NCBI RefSeq assembly: GCF_008704715.1
Contig: NZ_CP023689.1
Location: 1,984,001-2,048,000 of the forward strand
DNA length: 64,000 bases
DNA from: Streptomyces chartreusis
Lineage (GTDB): Bacteria; Actinomycetota; Actinomycetes; Streptomycetales; Streptomycetaceae
Direction: 5' to 3'
In this document: positions 57,928-64,000 of the stretch, piece by piece
Numbering within the stretch: the stretch's first letter is position 1
How the letters are laid out: every line of letters starts with the position of its first letter
The notes under the pieces: generated by a model
Databases searched by the model: none
Told to the model about the DNA's origin: nothing
The model's input: only the letters and a program-made list of their open reading frames with translations
Translations under genes and position numbers: made by a program

Positions 57928-60246
57928 GTGACCACCAAGCCCGCAGCCGCGGCAGCACGGGCCACCGTGTACGGCTACCCCCGTCAGGGCCCGGACCGGG
58001 AACTGAAGAAGGCGATCGAGGGCTACTGGAAGGGCCGCGTCACCGCCGACGCCCTCCGTGCCACCGCCGCCGAACTGCGCCGCGCCAACTGGCGCCGGCT
58101 CGCCGACGCCGGCATCCACGAGGTGCCGACCGGCGACTTCTCGTACTACGACCACGTCCTGGACACCACCGTCGCGCTCGGCGCGATCCCCGAGCGGCAT
58201 CGTGTCGCCGTCGAGACCGACGCCCTGGACGGCTACTTCGCCATGGCCCGCGGCACGCAGGACGTCGCGCCGCTGGAGATGACGAAGTGGTTCGACACCA
58301 ACTACCACTACCTCGTACCCGAGTTGGGCCCGGACACGGTCTTCGCGGCGGACTCGGCCAAGCAGGTCGCCGAACTGAAGGAGGCCCTGGCGCTGGGCCT
58401 GACCGCCCGGCCGGTCCTGGTCGGGCCGGTCACCTACCTGCTGCTCGCCAAGCCGGCACCCGGCGTCGCCGCGGACTTCGAGCCGCTCACCCTGCTGGAC
58501 CGGCTGCTGCCGGTGTACGCGCGGATCCTGGCCGACCTGCGCGCGGCGGGCGCCGAGTGGGTCCAGCTGGACGAGCCCGCGCTGGTCCAGGACCGCACCC
58601 CGGCCGAGCTGAACGCCGCCGGGCGCGCCTACCGTGACCTCGGCGCGCTCACCGACCGGCCGAAGCTGCTGGTCGCCTCGTACTTCGACCGGCTCGGCGA
58701 GGCGCTGCCCGTGCTGGCGAAGGCGCCGGTCGAGGGGCTGGCGCTCGACTTCACCGAGGCCGCGGGCGGCAACCTCCAGGCGCTGGCCGCGGCAGGCGGG
58801 CTGCCCGGCAAGCGGCTGGTCGCCGGTGTCGTCAACGGCCGCAACGTCTGGGTCAACGACCTGTCGGCGTCGCTCGCCACGCTCGGCACCCTGCTGGGCC
58901 TCGCGGACCGGGTCGACGTCGCGGCCTCCTGCTCCCTGCTGCACGTGCCGCTGGACGCGGCGGCCGAGCGGGACATCGAGCCGCAGATCCGGCGCTGGCT
59001 GGCCTTCGCCCGGCAGAAGACCGCCGAGGTCGTCACCCTCGCCAAGGGCCTCGCCCAGGGCACCGGCGCGATCACCGCCGAACTCGCCGCGAACCGGGCG
59101 GACCTGGCCTCCCGAACGGGCTCGCCGATCACCCGCGACGCTGCCGTACGGTCCCGTGCGGCAGCCGTCACCACCGGGGATGCCCGCCGCTCGCAGCCGT
59201 ACGCCGAGCGGGCCGCGGCCCAACGCGCCCACCTCAGGCTGCCGTTGCTGCCGACGACCACGATCGGTTCGTTCCCGCAGACCGGCGAGCTGCGCACCGC
59301 ACGCGCCGACCTGCGGGCCGGCCGGATCGGCATGGCCGCCTACGAGGACCGTGTCAGGGCCGAGATCCAGGAGGTCGTCGCCTTCCAGGAGAAGACCGGC
59401 ATCGACGTCCTGGTGCACGGCGAGCCCGAACGCAACGACATGGTCCAGTACTTCGCCGAGCGGCTCACGGGGTACCTCGCCACACAGCACGGCTGGGTGC
59501 AGTCCTACGGCACCCGCTACGTCCGCCCGCCGATCCTGGCCGGCGACATCTCGCGGCCCGAGCCGATGACGGTGCGCTGGACGGCGTACGCCCAGTCCCT
59601 GACGTCCCGCCCGGTCAAGGGCATGCTCACCGGGCCGGTCACCATGCTCGCCTGGTCCTTCGTCCGCGACGACCAGCCGCTCGGCGAGACGGCCCGCCAG
59701 GTCGCCCTCGCCCTGCGCGACGAGGTGACCGACCTGGAGGCGGGCGGCGCCCGCGTCATCCAGGTCGACGAACCCGCCCTGCGGGAGACCCTGCCGCTGC
59801 GCGCCGCCGACCGGGCCGGGTATCTCGCCTGGGCGACGGAGGCGTTCCGGCTCACCACCGGCGGGGTCCGGCCGGACACCCAGATCCACACCCACATGTG
59901 CTACGCCGAGTTCGGCGACATCGTCCGGGCCATCGACGACCTCGACGCGGACGTCATCAGCCTGGAGGCCGCCCGCTCGCACATGCAGGTCGCCCGCGAG
60001 CTCGCCGCGCACGGCTATCCGCGCGAGGCCGGGCCGGGTGTCTACGACATCCACTCCCCGCGGGTGCCGAGCGTGACGGAGGCAGCCGAACTGCTCCGTA
60101 CCGGCCTCAAGGCGATCCCCGCCGAACGGCTGTGGGTCAACCCCGACTGCGGCCTGAAGACCCGCGGCTGGCCGGAGACCCGGGCCTCGCTGGAGAACCT
60201 GGTGGCGGCGGCCCGTACGGTACGGGGCGAGCTGTCCCCGTCCTGA
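57928..60246 (+). CDS. metE: Cobalamin-independent methionine synthase
   Basis: Transfers methyl from 5-methyltetrahydropteroyl-triglutamate to homocysteine, 772 residues. Duplicated TIM barrels: N-terminal [20 protein letters not shown] and [14 protein letters not shown]-terminal [38 protein letters not shown], and Zn ligands in [12 protein letters not shown] and [14 protein letters not shown] 57928 has AAGGAG 7 nt upstream. It is controlled by the riboswitch above and ended by a strong stem-loop. Confidence 0.96.
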   Translation: MTTKPAAAAARATVYGYPRQGPDRELKKAIEGYWKGRVTADALRATAAELRRANWRRLADAGIHEVPTGDFSYYDHVLDTTVALGAIPERHRVAVETDALDGYFAMARGTQDVAPLEMTKWFDTNYHYLVPELGPDTVFAADSAKQVAELKEALALGLTARPVLVGPVTYLLLAKPAPGVAADFEPLTLLDRLLPVYARILADLRAAGAEWVQLDEPALVQDRTPAELNAAGRAYRDLGALTDRPKLLVASYFDRLGEALPVLAKAPVEGLALDFTEAAGGNLQALAAAGGLPGKRLVAGVVNGRNVWVNDLSASLATLGTLLGLADRVDVAASCSLLHVPLDAAAERDIEPQIRRWLAFARQKTAEVVTLAKGLAQGTGAITAELAANRADLASRTGSPITRDAAVRSRAAAVTTGDARRSQPYAERAAAQRAHLRLPLLPTTTIGSFPQTGELRTARADLRAGRIGMAAYEDRVRAEIQEVVAFQEKTGIDVLVHGEPERNDMVQYFAERLTGYLATQHGWVQSYGTRYVRPPILAGDISRPEPMTVRWTAYAQSLTSRPVKGMLTGPVTMLAWSFVRDDQPLGETARQVALALRDEVTDLEAGGARVIQVDEPALRETLPLRAADRAGYLAWATEAFRLTTGGVRPDTQIHTHMCYAEFGDIVRAIDDLDADVISLEAARSHMQVARELAAHGYPREAGPGVYDIHSPRVPSVTEAAELLRTGLKAIPAERLWVNPDCGLKTRGWPETRASLENLVAAARTVRGELSPS

Positions 60247-60263
60247 CCCGGCCCACCGGCCAA

Positions 60264-60293
60264 GGGCCCTCACCGCTCTCGCGGTGAGGGCCC
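60264..60293 (+). terminator. Terminator behind metE
   Basis: GGGCCCTCACCGC (60264-60276) and GCGGTGAGGGCCC (60281-60293), perfect 13-bp stem, 4-nt loop TCTC, 17 nt behind the metE stop. Confidence 0.85.
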
Positions 60294-60340
60294 CCGGGCA
60301 GCCAGGAGCACGTCATGACCCCGGCCCGAGGAGCGACCGC

Positions 60341-60925
60341 GTGACCAGCCGCGTCACCTTCATCTCACCCGCGATGAACGCAAGCCTGCGCCGGGCCCGC
60401 TTCGACGACGGCCGGACCCCGCTCGACGACACCGGCGCGGCGCGGGCACGCGCGGCCGCCGGCACCCTGCCCCCGGCCGCCCGGGTGCTCACCTCGCCGG
60501 GCCTGCGCTGCCGGGAGACGGCCGGGGCTCTCGGTCTGCACGGCCCGGCGGTCCCGGAGTTGGCGGGACCGGACGTCGGCCGCTGGCGGGGCCGCACGCT
60601 CGACGAGGTGAGTGCCGCCGAGCCGGAGTCGCTGGGCCGCTGGCTCACGGACCCGGGCCACGCTCCGCACGGGGGCGAGTCGGTGCGGGAGTTCTGCGGC
60701 CGGATCGCCCGGTGGCTGACGGACGTCGAGGACCTGGACGGCCGTACGGTCGCCGTGGTCGAGCCGGAGGTCGTTCGCGCGGCTGTCCTGCACGCCCTCG
60801 GGATGCCCGAGGCGGCCTTCTGGCGTCTCGACGTCGCCCCGCTGACGGCGACGGAGCTCAGTGGGCGCGGCGGGCGCTGGAACCTGCGACTGGGGCGGCC
60901 CCTCGCGGCGCCGGACGCCGACTAG
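60341..60925 (+). CDS. Histidine-phosphatase-fold protein lacking the catalytic histidines
   Basis: A 194-residue protein with the layout of the phosphoglycerate-mutase-like superfamily: LTSPGLRCRETAGAL near residue 50, GRWRGRTLDEV, and GGESVREFCGRIARWL. The family RHG motif at the N-terminus is replaced (SPAMNA at residues 9-14), and the second His, normally in a SHGG segment, is Glu141 (VVEPEVVRA). Phosphatase activity of the usual kind is therefore unlikely. GTG 60341 is preferred (GAGGAG 9 nt upstream). It is convergent with cbtA; related CobC phosphatases act in cobalamin synthesis, which may explain the neighbourhood. Confidence 0.8.
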   Translation: MTSRVTFISPAMNASLRRARFDDGRTPLDDTGAARARAAAGTLPPAARVLTSPGLRCRETAGALGLHGPAVPELAGPDVGRWRGRTLDEVSAAEPESLGRWLTDPGHAPHGGESVREFCGRIARWLTDVEDLDGRTVAVVEPEVVRAAVLHALGMPEAAFWRLDVAPLTATELSGRGGRWNLRLGRPLAAPDAD

Positions 60926-60985
60926 GGGCGGGCCGCCCGGGATCAGGGCTTGCCCTGCCGGTCCGGTCGACCCGGTGGCCGGGGA

Positions 60986-61027
60986 ACGCGCAAGGGCCCG
61001 CGGACGGTTCCGCGGGCCCTTGCGCGT
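60986..61027. terminator. Strong bidirectional terminator
   Basis: ACGCGCAAGGGCCCGCGGA (60986-61004) and TCCGCGGGCCCTTGCGCGT (61009-61027) form a perfect 19-bp stem with a 4-nt loop CGGT between the convergent phosphatase-fold and cbtA genes. Confidence 0.88.
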
Positions 61028-61040
61028 GAGCGCATGCCGG

Positions 61041-61799
61041 TCAGCCGGTCACGGCCGCCGCCGACGCCGGTGCCGCGGGGGCCGGCCGGGGGTTCAGCAG
61101 TCGCTCGGCCAGCTCGCCGAAGAGCAGCCCGAAGCCCGCCCACAGCGTGGCCTGCATGGCCAGTGCGGACAGCCGGAACCGCCACAGCACGGTGGCCGGG
61201 AAGTCCGCGGGGACCTCGTCGACGGCCGGCAGGAACGCGAACGCCAGGCCGATCACCAGGGCGAACGCGGCCACCGCGACGACGGTGGCGTACCAGTTGC
61301 CCAGTCTCGGGGCGAGTCGCCTGCCGAGGATGGTCGCGGCCACCGCGAGGAGGACGCTGAGCACCATCATCAGGAAGTACAGGGTGGTCCGCCTGCCGAT
61401 GGTGTCGGGGTCGCCGACGGCGGGCGGGTTGGCCGGGTACTTCAGGAACGGCACGACATAGACGGCGAGCAGCGCGCAGCCGGACAGCAGCAGCGCGGTG
61501 GCCCGCGGCGAGAAGCGGCCGACGCGGCCGAGGGCGAAGCAGTGGGCGAGAGCGGCGATGCCGCCGAAGGAGACGCCGTAGATCAGGACACCGGTGGCGA
61601 GGCCGGCGGTGGACTGGAGGCTGCGGGAGACGAGTTCGACCTCGTGCTCGTGCCCGGAGGCGTGGGCCTCCTCGAAGCCGATCGCCCTGTCGACGCTCGG
61701 CTCACCGAGGACGTAGGCCACGATCAGCGCGAGGACGCCCGCGGCGAGGCCGGCGAGCATGCCTCGCACGAGCAGCTTCCGTACGGTTGCGGAGTTCAT
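61041..61799 (-). CDS. cbtA: CbtA-family cobalt transporter subunit
   Basis: A 252-residue membrane protein of the CbtA family, probable cobalt importer subunit. About six helices (residues 10-30, 68-90, 105-120, 145-165, 178-200 and 215-235). A periplasmic/loop segment EEAHASGHEHEVELVSR near residue 44 is His/Glu-rich and may bind metal; SLQSTAGLATGVLIYGVSFGG is typical for the family. It lies 20 nt behind cbtB. Control is by the cobalamin riboswitch ahead of cbtB. Confidence 0.88.
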   Translation of the reverse strand: MNSATVRKLLVRGMLAGLAAGVLALIVAYVLGEPSVDRAIGFEEAHASGHEHEVELVSRSLQSTAGLATGVLIYGVSFGGIAALAHCFALGRVGRFSPRATALLLSGCALLAVYVVPFLKYPANPPAVGDPDTIGRRTTLYFLMMVLSVLLAVAATILGRRLAPRLGNWYATVVAVAAFALVIGLAFAFLPAVDEVPADFPATVLWRFRLSALAMQATLWAGFGLLFGELAERLLNPRPAPAAPASAAAVTG

Positions 61800-61819
61800 G
61801 GTTCTGTGGCTCCCCGGCG

Positions 61820-62041
61820 TCAGTGGCAGGGGAAACCGAGCAGGTGGCGGGCGTCGTGCACCCACTCGTGGACGTCCTCGCCGGAGACGACGGAGGTGGC
61901 GCCCTGCTCGGCGCCGACGAAGTACAGCAGGACCAGCATCAGGATGCCGAAGAAGACCGCCCAGGGGACGATCGCGCCGATCGGCAGCTTGGCGGGGAGA
62001 GCGGGGGTGTTGGCGGTCGGCTGGGCGACATGCTGCGCCAT
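61820..62041 (-). CDS. cbtB: CbtB-family cobalt transporter subunit
   Basis: A 73-residue single-helix protein. Helix at about residues 22-43 (IVPWAVFFGILMLVLLYFVG), followed by a His-rich extracytoplasmic tail HEWVHDARHLLGFPCH. This tail is the conserved CbtB metal-binding motif. It forms the cobalt importer with CbtA. ATG 62041 is chosen; the frame extends to 62227 through the riboswitch. Confidence 0.9.
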   Translation of the reverse strand: MAQHVAQPTANTPALPAKLPIGAIVPWAVFFGILMLVLLYFVGAEQGATSVVSGEDVHEWVHDARHLLGFPCH

Positions 62042-62084
62042 GGCAGGGCTCCTTCGGGAGTTCGCGTCCCATTTCGGTGGTGCA

Positions 62085-62180
62085 CATGACGACGGCCACG
62101 GGTCTGACTCACCGCCCCTGCGAGAGGCGCGGCATACAGTGGCGCGACCGTGCCGGATTCCCACCGGCTTCCGTCGTACC
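62085..62180 (-). promoter_or_regulatory. Cobalamin riboswitch (compact) ahead of cbtB
   Basis: On the minus strand: GGAAGCCGGTGGGAATCCGG, then CACGGTCGCGCCACTGT, a stem around GCCTCTCGCAGGGGC, and GTGAGTCAGACCC. These match the conserved cobalamin riboswitch segments, with a short central part. It ends about 45 nt ahead of cbtB. It would shut off cobalt import when B12 is abundant. Confidence 0.8.
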
Positions 62181-62394
62181 GTCGTCGATATCGCCCTGAC
62201 CGTACCGCTCGACCAGGACATGACCAATGGCGGGCGGGCTCGCGGGACCCCGCCCTGACCGAACCTTTACCTGAGACGAAAGCCGCGGAACGCCCCTTCC
62301 CCGACGGCCGGAAAGGATGCGGAGACGCAGGTCACAATGCGGGAGAGGGCAAGGTCACAGCCGTGCCCACTGCTGCTCCTTTGTCGATCTGACC

Positions 62395-62400
62395 TAGCAT
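62395..62400 (+). promoter_or_regulatory. Possible -10 of a leaderless mutA transcript
   Basis: TAGCAT ends 6 nt before the ATG at 62407 and no ribosome site precedes the gene. The rest of 62181-62394 holds no gene that I can support. Confidence 0.4.
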
Positions 62401-62406
62401 CCGAGC

Positions 62407-64000
62407 ATGACGGTCCTGCCTGACGACGGGCTCTCGCTGGCCGCCGAGTTCCCTGACGCAACCCATGAGCAGTGGCAACACCTGGTGGAAGGTGTGCTGC
62501 GCAAGTCGGGCAAGGACGTCTCGGGCACGGCCGCGGAAGACGCCCTGTCCACTGCCCTGGAGGACGGGTTGCGCACCCGCCCTCTGTACAGCGCGCGTGA
62601 CGCCGCGCCCGATGCCGGCCTGCCCGGGTTCGCCCCGTTCGTCCGCGGCGGTCGAGCCGAGGGCAACACGGCCGGCGGCTGGGACGTCCGGCAGCGGCAC
62701 ACGGCGCTCACGGACGGCGTGGTGCTCGCGGACCTGGAGAACGGCGTCACCTCGATCTGGCTGGTCCTCGGCGAGGGCGGCATCCCGGTGACGGAACTCG
62801 GCCGTGCCCTGGACGGCGTCTACCTCGACCTGGCCCCCGTCGTCCTCGACGCGGGCACCGAGGTGGAGCCCGCCGCGCGTGAGCTGCTGCGGCTGTACGA
62901 GGAGCGGGGCGTCGCCAAGGAGGCGGCGCGCGGCAACCTCGGCGCGGACCCGCTGGGCCACGAGGCCCGTACCGCGAAGTCCTCCGACTTCACCGCCGTC
63001 GCCGGGCTGGCGCGGCTGTGCGCCGAGGAGTACCCGGGGCTGCGGGCGCTGACCGTGGACGCGCTGCCGTACCACGAGGCCGGCGGCTCGGCGGCCCAGG
63101 AGCTGGGCGCTTCGCTGGCGACCGGCGTCGCGTATCTGCGGGAGCTCGACGCGGCCGGGCTGACGGTCGAACAGGCCGCCGCACAGCTGGAGTTCCGCTA
63201 CGCCGCGACCGCCGACCAGTTCCTGACGATCGCCAAGCTGCGCGCCGCGCGCCGGCTGTGGGCGCGGGTGACCGAGGTGTGCGGGGCGTCGAGCGCTCAG
63301 GTGCAGCACGCCGTGACCTCGCCGGTGATGATGTCGCGCCGCGACCCCTGGGTGAACATGCTGCGCACGACGGTCGCCACGCTGGCCGCCGGCGTCGGCG
63401 GCGCCGAGTCCGTGACGGTGCTGCCCTTCGACCACGCGCTCGGCCTGCCGGACGCGTTCGCGCGGCGTATCGCCCGCAACACCTCGACCGTCCTCATCGA
63501 GGAGTCGCACCTGGCCCGGGTGATCGACCCGGCGGGCGGCTCCTGGTACGTGGAGCGGCTCACCGACGAACTGGCCGAGGCGGGCTGGGAGTTCTTCCAG
63601 CGCATCGAGCGGGCCGGCGGCCAGGCGGCCGCGCTGCGCTCCGGGCAGCTGGGCGAGGACCTCGCCGCCACCTGGGAGGCCCGCACCGGCAAGCTCGCCA
63701 GGCGCCGGGAGCCGATCACCGGCGTGAGCGAGTTCCCGAATCTCGCCGAGCAGCTCGTGGCGCGCGAGCCCGCACCCGAGGCCCGCTCCGGCGGCCTGCC
63801 CCGGGTCCGGCGCGACGAGGCGTACGAGGCGCTGCGCGCCCGCTCCGACGCCCACCTGGCCGCGACCGGCTCCCGGCCGCGGATCTTCCTGGCGGCGCTC
63901 GGTCCGGCCGCCGCGCACACCGCGCGCCTCACCTTCGCCTCGAACCTGTTCCAGGCGGGCGGCATCGAGCCGGTCACCGGCGGCACCTTCGCCGAGAGCG
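62407..64000 (+). CDS. mutA: Methylmalonyl-CoA mutase small subunit (3'-truncated by window edge)
   Basis: Non-catalytic beta subunit of the heterodimeric B12 enzyme that interconverts methylmalonyl-CoA and succinyl-CoA. The open frame runs from ATG 62407 off the window end (531 residues seen of about 600-620). Family segments: YLDLAPVVLDAG, VDALPYHEAGGSAAQELGASLATGVAYLRELDAAG, FRYAATADQFLTIAKLRAARRLWARV, and SRRDPWVNMLRTTVATLAAGVGGAESVTVLPFD. mutB would be expected next. The EMC pathway makes methylmalonyl-CoA by way of propionyl-CoA, so this gene completes the route to succinyl-CoA. Confidence 0.93.
   Translation, partial: MTVLPDDGLSLAAEFPDATHEQWQHLVEGVLRKSGKDVSGTAAEDALSTALEDGLRTRPLYSARDAAPDAGLPGFAPFVRGGRAEGNTAGGWDVRQRHTALTDGVVLADLENGVTSIWLVLGEGGIPVTELGRALDGVYLDLAPVVLDAGTEVEPAARELLRLYEERGVAKEAARGNLGADPLGHEARTAKSSDFTAVAGLARLCAEEYPGLRALTVDALPYHEAGGSAAQELGASLATGVAYLRELDAAGLTVEQAAAQLEFRYAATADQFLTIAKLRAARRLWARVTEVCGASSAQVQHAVTSPVMMSRRDPWVNMLRTTVATLAAGVGGAESVTVLPFDHALGLPDAFARRIARNTSTVLIEESHLARVIDPAGGSWYVERLTDELAEAGWEFFQRIERAGGQAAALRSGQLGEDLAATWEARTGKLARRREPITGVSEFPNLAEQLVAREPAPEARSGGLPRVRRDEAYEALRARSDAHLAATGSRPRIFLAALGPAAAHTARLTFASNLFQAGGIEPVTGGTFAES

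Noticed and set aside
57898..60273. Minus-strand open frame of 791 codons opposite metE
   Set aside because: Antisense to an unmistakable metE; no recognisable domains and no ribosome site.
1..64000. tRNA, rRNA, CRISPR array, prophage or insertion sequence
   Set aside because: No cloverleaf-like sequence, repeat-spacer array, integrase or transposase was recognised. The interspersed repeats carry no coding capacity of their own.

Overview
The window is high-GC DNA from a Streptomyces-type actinomycete. The evidence is strong third-position G/C bias, GTG and TTG starts, many 4-nt ATGA gene overlaps, Streptomyces-style interspersed repeats, and marker genes such as an Ada-AlkA fusion, paired P450s, a RamB-like regulator and an ethylmalonyl-CoA cluster. 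I recognised no tRNA, rRNA, CRISPR array, transposase or prophage. The first gene (ccr) enters from the left edge and the last (mutA-like) runs off the right edge.

Layout. 1-6.1 kb: ethylmalonyl-CoA (EMC) pathway operon (ccr, meaA/ecm, beta-methylmalyl-CoA lyase, mesaconyl-CoA hydratase, methylsuccinyl-CoA dehydrogenase). 6.2-9.1 kb: psd-pssA phospholipid genes and glycerate kinase. 9.2-11.8 kb: three NAD/ADP-ribose-type genes in a row (ADP-ribosylglycohydrolase, Nudix, Sir2). 11.9-15.5 kb: P450, ferredoxin reductase, 3Fe-4S ferredoxin and a membrane protein. 15.7-21.0 kb: VOC protein, ogt, Ada-AlkA, an ArsR/SmtB-type metal sensor, two secreted or anchored unknowns and an epoxide-hydrolase-like enzyme.

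21.0-37.1 kb (minus strand): a single long probable operon that is the most unusual part of the window. It runs from a DUF1508-like small protein through pstC and pstA, three architecturally different substrate-binding-protein-like proteins, and four surface proteins sharing one about 115-residue two-cysteine module. One of these also carries a WxL-like C-terminus, one is fused to a DUF916 (WxL-interacting) domain, and one ends in a MAATG sorting signal. The operon finishes with a sortase-fold protein lacking the catalytic His and Cys, and pstB. Three consecutive 11-nt PHO-box-like units lie upstream of it. I infer a phosphate-controlled surface-display and uptake apparatus.

37.3-51.3 kb: DinB-like protein, GNAT protein with a possible leader peptide, macrodomain protein, then an ebo-type cluster (UbiA, TIM-barrel isomerase, EboA, TatD, EboE, EboF) ending in a second P450. 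This is followed by an FAD oxidoreductase, an inositol-monophosphatase-family protein and a gamma-glutamyltransferase.

51.3-64 kb: a B12-centred and acetate-centred block. It holds a 2Fe-2S protein with a cobalamin riboswitch, a RamB-like regulator divergent from aceA-aceB-3-hydroxyacyl-CoA dehydrogenase, metE behind a second cobalamin riboswitch, a degenerate histidine-phosphatase-fold protein, cbtB-cbtA behind a third cobalamin riboswitch, and the methylmalonyl-CoA mutase small subunit. The EMC pathway and glyoxylate shunt are alternative ways of assimilating acetyl-CoA. The two mutases need B12, and cobalt import and metE are B12-switched, so both ends of the window share one metabolic theme.
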